Notes: generated by a model not told the origin, from the letters alone. Numbered from the stretch's first letter, positions 15,816 through 23,322 are shown. The stretch is 35,953 nucleotides of DNA from an uncultured Oscillospiraceae bacterium (GCA_910578505.1 CAJTPV010000032.1:1-35953); one strand, 5' to 3'. Numbers and translations: made by a program.

Positions 15816-17042
15816 TTATCCCAAAAGCCGGTCCAACAGGGTCCACCCATTCTCCACAAAGGGGCCCTTTTCGCCTGCCGGCTCGTCGTACACGCCGCCG
15901 TTTCCGGTATCCTCGCGGCTGTCGTAGAGCAGGAAGGGCACGGGGTCTCCATCATGTCCCCGCGTGGCGGTGAGGGTCTTGTGGTCGCTGAGCAGCAGCA
16001 CCCGGTGGTCCATCCCCGCCGCTTCCAACCGGGAGAGCAGGGGGGCCACCAGCTTGCTGTCCAGCCACTCGATGGCCTGGATTTTACCGGGCAGGTCACC
16101 GTTGTGGGTGCACTCGTCGGGGGCTTCCAGATGCAGGCACACAAAGTCGTACTCCTGGAGCTTGCGCCAGGTGGCCTCCAGCTTGCCGGGGAAATTGGTG
16201 TCCAGCTCGCCGGTAGCGCCCTCCACCTCCACCATCTCCAGGCCCTGCAGGACGCCGATGCCGTGGCACAGGGGCACGGCGCTGATGACGGCCCCGTCCA
16301 GGCCGTAGCGCTCCCGGAAGCCGGGCAGGTCCATGGCGGCGCCCTCGGCCCAGATCCAGATGCCGTTGGCGGGCAGCTTTCCGGCGGCCCGGCGCTGTTC
16401 GGTCACCGGGTGGTGATCCAGGATCTGGTGGGCCAGGCGCATCAGGTTGGCGAAGGGCTCCGCCCGGTCGTTGCCGGCGGGGAACAGGGGCCCAATCTCC
16501 TCGCCCAGATGGTCATGGGGCGGGATAAAGGTGATGCCGCTGACGTCGCTCTCGTGCTGGACGGCCAGCTGCCGGAAGGCGGGGAAGCGGTGGATGTCCA
16601 CGCGGGCGGCGGCCAGGGCCTGGGAGAAGCGTTGGTCGCCCAGCAGCGCGTCCACCGACGCCAGGGCAGACGGGCCGTCGATGGACCCGGCGCTGTGGGA
16701 GAGGATGCGCTTTTTCTCCATGGGCATATCGCCGTCCTCAAAGGTGACCAGGTTGCAGCGGAAGGCGGTATCGCCGGCCTGCAGCCGGATGCCGGCGGCG
16801 GCGGCCTCCATGCTGGACCGGCCGGTGAAATAGCGCCGGGGGTCGCAGCCGAAAATGGAGAGGATGGCCGTCTCGCTGCCGGCGGGCAGGGGACGGGGGC
16901 AGTTGACAGTGCTGCCCACCAGCCCCCGGGCGGCCATGCGGTCGATGGCGGGGATATGGGCGGTTTGCAGGGGGGTTCTATTCCCCAGTTGGGGCACGGG
17001 GTTGTCGGCCATGCCGTCCCCGATGACAAGCAGATATTTCAA
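15816..17042 (-). CDS. apgM: Cofactor-independent phosphoglycerate mutase, archaeal-type (ApgM superfamily)
   Basis: 408-residue alkaline-phosphatase-fold enzyme. Metal-binding and catalytic features are LVIGDGM with Asp9, PAGSETAILSIFGCDP with probable nucleophile Ser56, FIPPHDHLGEEIGPLF, HLEAPDECTHNGDL, and LLLSDHKT...GHDGDPVPFLLYD. The likely reaction is 3-phosphoglycerate to 2-phosphoglycerate. A close subfamily in Clostridia and Bacteroidetes is annotated as a proposed homoserine kinase replacing ThrB, and the two cannot be separated by eye. The start is TTG at 17042: it keeps the metal-binding GDG motif, AGGAGG lies 7 bases upstream, and the next ATG would delete the motif. First gene of the minus-strand unit that leads to DUF1015 and ispE. 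Confidence 0.9.
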   Translation of the reverse strand: MKYLLVIGDGMADNPVPQLGNRTPLQTAHIPAIDRMAARGLVGSTVNCPRPLPAGSETAILSIFGCDPRRYFTGRSSMEAAAAGIRLQAGDTAFRCNLVTFEDGDMPMEKKRILSHSAGSIDGPSALASVDALLGDQRFSQALAAARVDIHRFPAFRQLAVQHESDVSGITFIPPHDHLGEEIGPLFPAGNDRAEPFANLMRLAHQILDHHPVTEQRRAAGKLPANGIWIWAEGAAMDLPGFRERYGLDGAVISAVPLCHGIGVLQGLEMVEVEGATGELDTNFPGKLEATWRKLQEYDFVCLHLEAPDECTHNGDLPGKIQAIEWLDSKLVAPLLSRLEAAGMDHRVLLLSDHKTLTATRGHDGDPVPFLLYDSREDTGNGGVYDEPAGEKGPFVENGWTLLDRLLG

Positions 17043-17074
17043 AGGGGTTCCTCCTAGAATGACAGTCTGACAGC

Positions 17075-17103
17075 ATTATACAGGGTTTCATTTGAATTTT
17101 CAA
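17075..17103 (-). promoter_or_regulatory. Promoter of the apgM-ispE unit
   Basis: On the minus strand: TTGAAA (17103-17098), exact 17-base spacer, TATAAT (17080-17075), 32 bases ahead of the TTG start. Confidence 0.85.
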
Positions 17104-17145
17104 CGGCAACCTGCCCAAAAGCAGAAATTTTTCTGTCCGCAGGCC

Positions 17146-17181
17146 AAAAGCCGCCTGGGAGAGCCGTATCTCCCAGGCGGC
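17146..17181 (-). terminator. Terminator of the stalk-domain protein gene
   Basis: A perfect 13-bp stem (GCCGCCTGGGAGA and its complement, 17150-17162 / 17169-17181) has a 6-base loop and is followed on the minus strand by TTTT. It separates the gene ending at 17208 from the apgM promoter. Confidence 0.9.
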
Positions 17182-17207
17182 TGGCAGCAGCCATATGAAG
17201 GCAGGGG

Positions 17208-18179
17208 TCAGTTGTAGAAGTACACGTTCAGCAGCTGGGCGAAGTCGCCGGCGGGCAGATAGGTCACGCCCTGGTCGATGACGCAGCCGCCCAGCAGGCC
17301 GTGCTCGCCGTCGGGGGTTTTCGCGGTATCGCTGCCCGTCTGGACGGAAAACAGCTCCGTGTCCTCCTGGGACACCACAGCGCCCTTGCCGGACACCCAG
17401 CCCACCGTGTAGCCGGCGGCCTCCGCCACGGCCCGCAGGGGCAGGTACACCTGCTTGCCGTCCTCCGTGGTGAGGGTCCGGCTCTTCGCGGACAGCTTCT
17501 CGCCGCCGAAGCGGATCGCGCCGTCCTCCTCCACTGTCAGGTATCCCTCGTAGGCGTAGGGGAGCAGCAGCACGCGGTTGATCTTGCCGTCCTCACCGGA
17601 CCAGGCCAGCAGCTGGGCGCCGGGGACCAGGTCGTCCAGGGTGACGATGTTCTTGGTGCGGAAGGGCGTTACCTCCGCAGCCTCCAGGACGGTCAGATCG
17701 CCGCCGGCGATGGGGAGCCGCCGCTCCGTGCCGCCGGGAGCCGGGAAAATGGCCGGCGCTGTGATCTCCGCGTACTGGGGGGCCTTGCCACCGGCGGGCA
17801 CGTTGCCCACGACCACGACAGCGGTGGTCTGGGGAGGCAGGCTCATGGTCATGGCCGGGCCCACCCAGATGTACAGCGTGTCGCCGTCCTTGATCTTCTC
17901 CGCGTCCAGGGGCAGGCCGGTGACGCCGTCCACATACCAGGTCTCATCTGTCAGGTGGATGACGATCTCCGGGTTGGAGGCGTCCGGGTCGCCGCTGGTC
18001 AGCAGCAGGGAGCCGTCCTCCTGCTTGGCCACCTTCCCCCAGACGCCCACAGGAGCCAGGACCTGGGGCAGGGCGGCGGTCTCATCGGAGGCCTCGGGCT
18101 TCTCCGCCGCCAGGGCGGCGGTGGACAGCAGGAACGCGGCGCACAGCGCCAGGGACAATAATTTGATCATGTGTTTCAT
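17208..18179 (-). CDS. Secreted protein with copper-amine-oxidase N-terminal-like stalk domain
   Basis: 323 residues. A clear Sec signal peptide (KHMIKLLSLALCAAFLLSTAALAA) is probably cleaved after ALAA near residue 25. The middle (about 40-220) is a beta-rich region of unknown fold. A stalk-type repeat lies at about 225-300 (YLPLRAVAEAAGYTVGWVSGKGAVVS), the domain called Cu_amine_oxidN1, common in cell-surface proteins of Clostridia and not an enzyme. The start at 18179 has AAAGGA about 10 bases upstream; a longer frame to 18209 is less well placed. It is transcribed alone and ends in a strong terminator. The role is presumably in the cell envelope and its ligand is unknown. No clear promoter was found upstream. 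Confidence 0.85.
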   Translation of the reverse strand: MKHMIKLLSLALCAAFLLSTAALAAEKPEASDETAALPQVLAPVGVWGKVAKQEDGSLLLTSGDPDASNPEIVIHLTDETWYVDGVTGLPLDAEKIKDGDTLYIWVGPAMTMSLPPQTTAVVVVGNVPAGGKAPQYAEITAPAIFPAPGGTERRLPIAGGDLTVLEAAEVTPFRTKNIVTLDDLVPGAQLLAWSGEDGKINRVLLLPYAYEGYLTVEEDGAIRFGGEKLSAKSRTLTTEDGKQVYLPLRAVAEAAGYTVGWVSGKGAVVSQEDTELFSVQTGSDTAKTPDGEHGLLGGCVIDQGVTYLPAGDFAQLLNVYFYN

Positions 18180-18293
18180 TGGTTTGCATCCTTTCTTGTT
18201 GTTCTGCATGGATAGACGGGGGCCGGGGGAAAAAGGTTCCGCGTATTTGAAAAAATTTTTCTGAGCGGGTGGGTAGGGGGCGTACGCGGGCAG

Positions 18294-18450
18294 CCCTCTC
18301 CGTCACGGCTGACGCCGTGCCACCTCCTCCTAAAGGGGGAGGCAAGCGATGAATCAGTGCGGTTTCCGCACCACACATCCAAATCTGCATGACACTTCAA
18401 CTTGGCTCCCCCTTTAGGGGGAGCTGTCAGCCGCAGGCTGACTGAGAGGG
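18294..18450. repeat. MITE-like palindromic element
   Basis: About 157 bp with imperfect terminal inverted repeats of roughly 50 bp: the left arm begins CCCTCTCCGTCACGG and runs to AAGGGGGAGGCAAG; the right arm runs from CTTGGCTCCCCCTTTAG to GACTGAGAGGG. Each arm carries its own small hairpins, such as GCTCCCCC-ttta-GGGGGAGC (18405-18424) and GTCAGCC-gca-GGCTGAC (18426-18442). No coding capacity. A 42-base piece matching the left arm at 38 of 42 positions recurs at 33396-33437, and a similarly built piece lies at 1-50. Confidence 0.8.
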
Positions 18451-18467
18451 CCCCCCACAGCACTGCA

Positions 18468-18504
18468 CCATCCGCTCAGGTAGAAATTTTTTCTGAGCGG
18501 ATGG
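18468..18504. repeat. Inverted repeat beside the MITE-like element
   Basis: CCATCCGCTCAG (18468-18479) and CTGAGCGGATGG (18493-18504) form a perfect 12-bp stem with a T-rich 13-base loop. Further copies of the same core occur at 18261-18272 (plus orientation, one change) and 18513-18523 (inverted), so the MITE-like element is bracketed by this second repeat. Confidence 0.7.
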
Positions 18505-18596
18505 CTGTATGTCATCCGCTCAGATGCGGGCGCGGCGCCCAGCCAGCTGGTGCTGCGCCACACTGTTCCGCACGGCAAAACCCCCGTTTTGCCATC

Positions 18597-18625
18597 TTGA
18601 CAAAACGGGGGCCGCTGCGTATAAT
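18597..18625 (+). promoter_or_regulatory. Full-consensus orphan promoter
   Basis: TTGACA (18597-18602), exact 17-base spacer, TATAAT (18620-18625): both boxes perfect. The -35 box and spacer overlap an 11-bp perfect inverted repeat (CCCCCGTTTTG 18581-18591 / CAAAACGGGGG 18601-18611) that could be an operator or the terminator-like end of an upstream repeat. No obvious gene starts just downstream. Confidence 0.8.
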
Positions 18626-18631
18626 AGAAAA

Positions 18632-18716
18632 CAGAAAGGGCGCTGCGACAAGCGGTTGGTCCAGTATAGTCATAGAAATGACCGTTACCTTTGGACTGGG
18701 GCGGTCATTTCCTTTT
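18632..18716 (+). ncRNA. Candidate small RNA or type I toxin remnant
   Basis: Transcription from the consensus promoter at 18597-18625 would start near 18632 and soon meet a 10-bp perfect stem, GAAATGACCG (18675-18684) / CGGTCATTTC (18702-18711), followed by CTTTTG. This gives a transcript of about 85 bases. An ATG inside the left arm opens a short frame (MTVTFGLGRSFPF...) that does not look like a mature toxin. Similar promoter-plus-AATGACCG-stem units occur next to small hydrophobic toxin genes in Gram-positive bacteria, from memory only. The 3' end is uncertain because the T-run is short. Confidence 0.35.
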
Positions 18717-18787
18717 GCCGAAGATCTGGTAACAGATCCCGACGACGCCGGGCGTAGTAAAGATGCTAAAATTTGTTTGATTCATAG

Positions 18788-18816
18788 TTGACATTTATAT
18801 TTACAAGATGTAAAAT
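18788..18816 (+). promoter_or_regulatory. Upstream promoter of the small AT-rich gene
   Basis: TTGACA (18788-18793), 17-base spacer, TAAAAT (18811-18816). Near-consensus, in a very AT-rich stretch. Confidence 0.65.
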
Positions 18817-18833
18817 ATTTTAGAAATCGTGGT

Positions 18834-18863
18834 TTGCACACGGGGGTATAAAAGGAGTATACT
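18834..18863 (+). promoter_or_regulatory. Proximal promoter of the small AT-rich gene
   Basis: TTGCAC (18834-18839), 18-base spacer, TATACT (18858-18863), 30 bases ahead of the GTG start at 18894. Confidence 0.5.
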
Positions 18864-18893
18864 AGGGCAACCCAAAGGAAAGGGGTGGTTAAA

Positions 18894-19085
18894 GTGATTC
18901 TTCGGAGGCTTTTTTTGCGTATCTTTTTTGCTTTAGGGATTTTGTTGCTTATTTTTGTTTTTCACTACGGGCAGGATTTGCCCGGCGCAGAAAATACCGA
19001 GCCGTCTCCTCCATTCGCTCTGGCAGAATTTCGCTATATACCACCTATTGCGAGAGAAGAAAGAATAATTGAATTTGGCGGTTAA
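18894..19085 (+). CDS. Orphan small membrane or secreted peptide, 63 residues
   Basis: The product starts ILRRLFLRIFFALGILLLIFVFHYG, a basic N-terminus and one strong hydrophobic helix (about 6-23), then a roughly 40-residue polar tail rich in Pro, Glu and Arg, ending IIEFGG. The topology is a signal anchor with the tail outside, or an uncleaved secreted peptide. GTG at 18894 is chosen because AAGGAAAGGGG lies 8 bases upstream; another GTG at 18885 is too close to that site. The gene has two candidate promoters and its own terminator, and its base composition is far more AT-rich than its surroundings, which suggests transfer or a recently arisen gene. No family recognised. Confidence 0.6.
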   Translation: MILRRLFLRIFFALGILLLIFVFHYGQDLPGAENTEPSPPFALAEFRYIPPIAREERIIEFGG

Positions 19086-19093
19086 CTGATAGC

Positions 19094-19131
19094 ATGCGTC
19101 CTCGCAATAAAGGGGGCGCATACTATTTTTT
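19094..19131 (+). terminator. Terminator of the small AT-rich gene
   Basis: The stem ATGCGTCC / GGGCGCAT (19094-19101 / 19114-19121, one G-T pair) is followed by TATTTTTT. It works on the plus strand only and faces the 3' end of phoU. Confidence 0.75.
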
Positions 19132-19135
19132 CGAC

Positions 19136-19780
19136 TTATCCCGACTTGGACCCTGTAATGGCATACGTCACCCACTCGGCGATATTGACGGCGTGGTCGC
19201 CGATGCGCTCCAGGTACTTGGCGATCATCAGCCAGTCCAGGGCCTCCCCGGCGCTGGAGCTGTCGGAGCGGATGAGGGCCGTCAGCTCCTCCTTCACCTC
19301 GTCGAAGAGCTGGTCCACCACGTCGTCGTAGATCATGACCTCCTTTGCCATCTGCAGATCGCTCTCCACGAAGGACGCCACGCTGCCCGCCACCATCTTC
19401 ACCGCCGCCCTGGCCATCTCCCGGATGTGCAGATGCCCCGGCAGGGCCCTGCTGCCGGTGTGCCGGGTGATCTCGGCGATATCGGCGGCCTGGTCGCCGA
19501 TGCGCTCCATGTCGGAGATCATCTTCAGGGCGGAGGAGATCGCCCGCAGGTCCCCGGCCACCGGCTGCTGCTGCAAAAGCAGCTTCATGCACAGCGCCTC
19601 CACCTCCCGCTCCTGCCGGTCGATGTCCCGCTCCCGCTCCATGGCGGTGTCCGCGCCGGCCTTGTCCCCGTCCAGCAGGGCGGACACGCTGGCGGCAATG
19701 GCCTGCTCGCACATGGCCCCCATCTCTGTCAGCGCCTGGTGCAGCTGCCGGAGCTGCCGGTCAAAGTTGCTGCGCATCAT
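19136..19780 (-). CDS. phoU: Phosphate transport regulator PhoU
   Basis: 214-residue helical protein with two PhoU repeats, each with the metal-binding signature: DMERIGDQAADIAE in the first half and YLERIGDHAVNIAEWV near the C-terminus. It binds metal clusters, couples PstSCAB activity to the PhoR kinase and limits phosphate uptake. The start (MMRSNFDRQL) at 19780 overlaps the pstB stop in an ATGA junction, implying translational coupling. The much longer in-frame extension is a shadow of pstB. Last gene of the pst operon; no minus-strand terminator was found behind it. Confidence 0.97.
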   Translation of the reverse strand: MMRSNFDRQLRQLHQALTEMGAMCEQAIAASVSALLDGDKAGADTAMERERDIDRQEREVEALCMKLLLQQQPVAGDLRAISSALKMISDMERIGDQAADIAEITRHTGSRALPGHLHIREMARAAVKMVAGSVASFVESDLQMAKEVMIYDDVVDQLFDEVKEELTALIRSDSSSAGEALDWLMIAKYLERIGDHAVNIAEWVTYAITGSKSG

Positions 19781-20538
19781 CCGAACCTCCCGGTAATGTA
19801 ATCTTCCGTGCGTTTGTCCCGGGGCATGGAGAACAGCCCCTCGGTGTCCCCCATCTCCACCAGCTCCCCGGTGAGGAAAAAGGCGGTTTTGTCCGAAATT
19901 CGAGCCGCCTGCTGCATGTTGTGGGTGACCATGACGATGGTGTACCGCTCCCGCAGCTCCAGCGTCAGCTCCTCGATCCGGGCGGTGGAGATGGGGTCCA
20001 GGGCGCTGGTGGCCTCGTCCATCAGCAGCACCTCCGGCTTTACCGCCAGGGCCCTGGCGATACAAAGCCGCTGCTGCTGGCCGCCGGAGAGGCCCATGGC
20101 GCTCTTCCGCAGCCGGTCCTTTACCTCGTCCCAGATGGCGGCGGCCCGGAGGGACTGCTCCACCAGCTCGTCCAGCCGGGCGCGGCTGTGCTTCCCGTGG
20201 GTCCGGGGGCCGTAGGCCACATTGTCGTAGATGGACATGGGAAACGGCGTCGGCTTTTGGAACACCATGCCGATGCGCCGGCGCAGGGCGGTCACGTCCA
20301 GCCGGGGGTCGTAGATCTCCTGGCCCCGGAAGGTCAGAGAGCCGGTCACATGGGTACCCGGCACCAGGTCGCCCATGCGGTTGATGGCCCGCAGAAAGGT
20401 GGACTTGCCGCAGCCTGAGGGGCCCACAAAGGCGGTGACCTGGTTGGCGGGAATGCGGATGGTGATGTTTTTCAGGGCCTGGGACGAGCCGTAATAAAAA
20501 TTCAGGTTCTCCGCTTTGAGAATGGTTTTTTCTGCCAT
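19777..20538 (-). CDS. pstB: Phosphate ABC transporter ATPase PstB
   Basis: 253-residue nucleotide-binding subunit that drives phosphate import. Walker A GPSGCGKST is at 39-47, the Q-loop at VFQKPTPFPMSIYDN, the signature LSGGQQQRL at 150-158, Walker B VLLMDEATSALDP at 170-182, and the switch histidine at 206 in VTHNMQQA. KPTPFPMSIYDNVAYG is typical of PstB rather than other ABC ATPases. It has AAAGGA about 10 bases upstream of the start and lies 18 bases after pstA. Confidence 0.98.
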   Translation of the reverse strand: MAEKTILKAENLNFYYGSSQALKNITIRIPANQVTAFVGPSGCGKSTFLRAINRMGDLVPGTHVTGSLTFRGQEIYDPRLDVTALRRRIGMVFQKPTPFPMSIYDNVAYGPRTHGKHSRARLDELVEQSLRAAAIWDEVKDRLRKSAMGLSGGQQQRLCIARALAVKPEVLLMDEATSALDPISTARIEELTLELRERYTIVMVTHNMQQAARISDKTAFFLTGELVEMGDTEGLFSMPRDKRTEDYITGRFG

Positions 20539-20556
20539 AGGCGACGGGTCCTTTCG

Positions 20557-21423
20557 TTACTTCTTTTGCAGCTTTTTGGACGCCGCGCCGGCGGCAAAAT
20601 TCAGCAACACAGCCAGCGCCAGCAGCACGGCGGCCACGGCAAAGGCGGCGGCAAAATCCGCCCGCTCCTTGGCGTACACATACAGGGCCACCGTCAGCGT
20701 GGAGCCGGAGGCCTTCATTAGGCCCTCAATGGTGGAAAAATCCTGCATCACCATGGACAGCCCCGCCGTGTACATCAGCACCGCGCTCTCCCCAACCACC
20801 CGGCCCGCCGCCAGGATGCACCCGGCGGTGATGCCGTCCACGGCGGAGGGCAGGACCACCGTGCGGATCATGCGCCACTGCCCGGAGCCAAGCCCCAGCG
20901 CCCCCTCCCGGTAGGAGCGGGGGACGGTCTTCAGGCTCTCCTGGGTGGCGCGGATGATGGTGGGCAGGGTCATAATGGCCAGGGTCAGGGACCCGGCCAG
21001 CAGGGTCTTCTGCAGCCGCAGGACAGTACAGAACAGGATCATGCCCGCCAGGGCGTAGATGATGGATGGGATGCCCGCCAGGATCTCCGTGGCAAACTCC
21101 ACCAGATGCACCAGCCGCCGGTTCCGGGCGTATTCGGTCAGGTAGATGGCCGCGCCCACCCCCAGGGGCAGGGCGATGGCCAGGGAGAGGACCATCACAT
21201 AGAGGGTGTTGACGATGCCGGGGAGGATCCCGGCGGTACCCTGCAGGATGCTCTCCGTCCCTGTCAGAAACGCCCAGCTGATACCCGGAAAGCCCCGGAT
21301 ACAGATGTAGCACACCAGAAACAGCAGCAGCGCGCAGCACAGCAGGGCGCTGAGCCAGACCAGGGCCGACGCGCCTGCGTGATAGAGCCTGCGCCGGAGT
21401 GTCAGGGACCGTCTCCTGCCCAC
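20557..21423 (-). CDS. pstA: Phosphate ABC transporter permease PstA
   Basis: 288-residue membrane subunit with about six hydrophobic segments. The family stretch GIVNTLYVMVLSLAIALPLGVGAAIYLTEYA is present, and the coupling loop contains REGALGLGSGQWRMIRTVVLPSA. I chose the GTG at 21423, with AGGAGG 7 bases upstream. Another GTG at 21429 overlaps the pstC stop and is only one base from that site. The frame stays open for hundreds of codons upstream through pstC, but that is a high-GC shadow. A paired subunit of PstC. Confidence 0.95.
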   Translation of the reverse strand: MGRRRSLTLRRRLYHAGASALVWLSALLCCALLLFLVCYICIRGFPGISWAFLTGTESILQGTAGILPGIVNTLYVMVLSLAIALPLGVGAAIYLTEYARNRRLVHLVEFATEILAGIPSIIYALAGMILFCTVLRLQKTLLAGSLTLAIMTLPTIIRATQESLKTVPRSYREGALGLGSGQWRMIRTVVLPSAVDGITAGCILAAGRVVGESAVLMYTAGLSMVMQDFSTIEGLMKASGSTLTVALYVYAKERADFAAAFAVAAVLLALAVLLNFAAGAASKKLQKK

Positions 21424-21425
21424 GC

Positions 21426-22313
21426 TCACCCCTCCTTTTCCGATTTCAGCGCCATGCTCAGCAGAATATTGATGAGCAGGATAAAGACGAACAGCACCAG
21501 GCCGATGGAAAACAGCGCCTGCCGCTGCAGGCTTCCCGGCGCGGCATAGTTCATCTCCATGGCAATGCCGGTGGTGAGAAACCGCACGCTCTGCAGCAGC
21601 GACGGCATGTTGGCCACATTGCCCGCCACCATCAGAATGGCCATGGCCTCGCCGGTGGCCCGGCCCACGCCCAGCACCACCGCCGCCGCGATGCCGCTTC
21701 TGGCGGCGGGGACCGTCACCCGAAAGCAGGTCTCCAGCTCCGTGGCCCCCAGGGCCAGGCTGGCCTCCTCGTACTCCCTGGGCACAGCCTCCAGGGCGGT
21801 CTGGGACACGGAGATGATGGAGGGCAGGATCATGACTGCCAGCACGATGATAGCGGCCAGCAGGCCGTCCCCGGCGGGCAGGTCCAGCCACTGGCGCAGC
21901 AGGGGCACCAGCACGCACATGCCCACCAGGCCATAGACCACGGAGGGGATGCCCGCCAGCACGCCGATGGCCGGACGGAGCGCCTGGGCCAGGGGCCTGG
22001 GCGCGGCCTTTGCCAGAAAGATTGCCGTAAAAAGGCCCACAGGCACGCCGATGACAATGGCCCCCGCCGTGCCATAGACAGAGGTGAGGATGAGGGGGAG
22101 AATGCCGAAGCGGGGGTCGTCCGGGTCGGCGGAATCCCAGGTCCTGCCGAAGAGGAAATCCAGCAGCCCGACCTCCCGGATGGCGGGCAGGCCGGAGAGG
22201 ACCAGATATACCGTGATGAGCAGGACAAAGATGACTGCCGTCAGGGCGCACACCAGCAGCAGGACACGCATGGCCGGCTCGGCGGGCTTGACGCGGCTGC
22301 GGAACAGATGCAT
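21426..22313 (-). CDS. pstC: Phosphate ABC transporter permease PstC
   Basis: 295-residue membrane subunit with about six hydrophobic segments. Typical parts are PLILTSVYGTAGAIVIGVPVGLFTAIFLA, GIPSVVYGLVG, and the coupling loop YEEASLALGATELETCFRVTVPAA. The ATG at 22313 has AGGAGG 9 bases upstream; the frame also opens at a TTG 24 bases earlier, before that site. It stands 13 bases after pstS and 2 bases before pstA. Confidence 0.97.
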   Translation of the reverse strand: MHLFRSRVKPAEPAMRVLLLVCALTAVIFVLLITVYLVLSGLPAIREVGLLDFLFGRTWDSADPDDPRFGILPLILTSVYGTAGAIVIGVPVGLFTAIFLAKAAPRPLAQALRPAIGVLAGIPSVVYGLVGMCVLVPLLRQWLDLPAGDGLLAAIIVLAVMILPSIISVSQTALEAVPREYEEASLALGATELETCFRVTVPAARSGIAAAVVLGVGRATGEAMAILMVAGNVANMPSLLQSVRFLTTGIAMEMNYAAPGSLQRQALFSIGLVLFVFILLINILLSMALKSEKEG

Positions 22314-22326
22314 AGGGGGGTACCTC

Positions 22327-23139
22327 CTAAGGTGCAATCGCCCCGGCGCGGGCGATGTAGTCCGCCACCTCCGGGCTCAGGGCATACTCCAGGAAGGCCT
22401 GGGCAGACTCGCTCAGGGGCGCGTCCTGCCGGGTGACCAGGAGAAAGGGCCGCCGGATGGGGTATGTGCCGTCCTTGACCGTCTCCTCCGTGCAGGCCGT
22501 GCCGTCCACCGCTACCACCGCCACAGCGCCCCGGACCGACGCCAGGGAGACATAGCCGATGGCGTTGGGGTTGGCGGAGACGTTGCCGATGACGTCGCCG
22601 GTGGAGCCGTACTCATTGCGGTAGACACAGCGGCCGGCGGTGCCGGTCAGCGCCTCAAAGGCGCTGCGGGTGCCGGAGCCGGCCTCCCGGCCATAGGGGG
22701 CGATGGGGGCGTCCGGGCCGCCCAGGGCGCGCCAATTGGTGATCTTCCCGGTGAAGATCTCCGCAATCTGCGCGGTGGACAGCGCCGTGACCGGGTTCTC
22801 GGCGTGGACGACCAGGGCGATGCCGTCCAGCGCGGCCAGATGGGCCTGCGCACCGGTCTGTCTTTCACTGTCCCGCAGCTCCCGGCTGGACAGGCCGATG
22901 TCACAGGCCCCGGAGAGCGCGGCCTCGATACCCGCGCCGGAGCCGGTACCGGAGAAGTTGACGGTCACCCCCGGCTCCTTTTCCCGGAACCCCTCCTGGA
23001 GCGCGGCCATCATGTCGGCCATGGAGGTGGAGCCCTCGGTGTTGACAGTGCCGCAAAGGTCATAGGTCCCGGCAGCGCGGCAGCCGGACAGACACAGGCC
23101 GGCGGCCAGAAGGATTCCCGCCAAAAGATTCTTTTTCAT
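22327..23139 (-). CDS. pstS: Phosphate-binding lipoprotein PstS
   Basis: 270-residue periplasmic-type binding protein anchored as a lipoprotein (lipobox LSGC, lipidated Cys20). Phosphate-pocket features are TEGSTSMADM near the N-terminus, SGTGSGAGIEAALSGACDIGLSSREL, and GREAGSGTRSAFEAL. It is somewhat shorter than proteobacterial PstS (about 320), as is usual for clostridial forms. GGGAGGAGG precedes the start. First gene of the pstSCAB-phoU operon, where phosphate starvation control is expected. No clear PhoP/PhoB box could be picked out by eye. Confidence 0.97.
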   Translation of the reverse strand: MKKNLLAGILLAAGLCLSGCRAAGTYDLCGTVNTEGSTSMADMMAALQEGFREKEPGVTVNFSGTGSGAGIEAALSGACDIGLSSRELRDSERQTGAQAHLAALDGIALVVHAENPVTALSTAQIAEIFTGKITNWRALGGPDAPIAPYGREAGSGTRSAFEALTGTAGRCVYRNEYGSTGDVIGNVSANPNAIGYVSLASVRGAVAVVAVDGTACTEETVKDGTYPIRRPFLLVTRQDAPLSESAQAFLEYALSPEVADYIARAGAIAP

Positions 23140-23162
23140 GCTCCCCCTCCTCCCGGTTTTGT

Positions 23163-23191
23163 AGGATAGTACTCTTCAAAATTGCCGGCAA
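23163..23191 (-). promoter_or_regulatory. Candidate pst operon promoter with palindrome
   Basis: On the minus strand: TTGCCG (23191-23186), 17-base spacer, TATCCT (23168-23163). The -35 region lies inside a perfect 12-base palindrome, ATTGCCGGCAAT (23181-23192), which could bind a dimeric regulator. The rest of 23192-23322 is AT-richer and without recognised sites. Confidence 0.45.
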
Positions 23192-23322
23192 TAAGTCCTC
23201 TCCGCCCCTTTGTCAGGAATTTTGCTGTTTGCTATAGTTTATCGCATTTTGACTTGTCCTATGCATGGCGGTTCTGCCCTCCATGTGCAGGGCGCGGCGG
23301 AAACCGGGAGCGGCATGTCCGC

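Noticed and set aside
18249..18523. Possible CRISPR array
   Set aside because: The repeated units alternate in orientation and have no regular spacing or unique spacers; they are palindromic repeats.
18402..18791. 129-codon plus-strand frame across the repeat island
   Set aside because: It runs through the MITE-like repeat and the consensus promoter, has no ribosome site and no domain.
20557..22251. 564-codon frame suggesting a pstC-pstA fusion
   Set aside because: Only the last 288 codons are PstA; the upstream part is Gly/Pro/Arg/His-rich and lies in a shadow frame of pstC.
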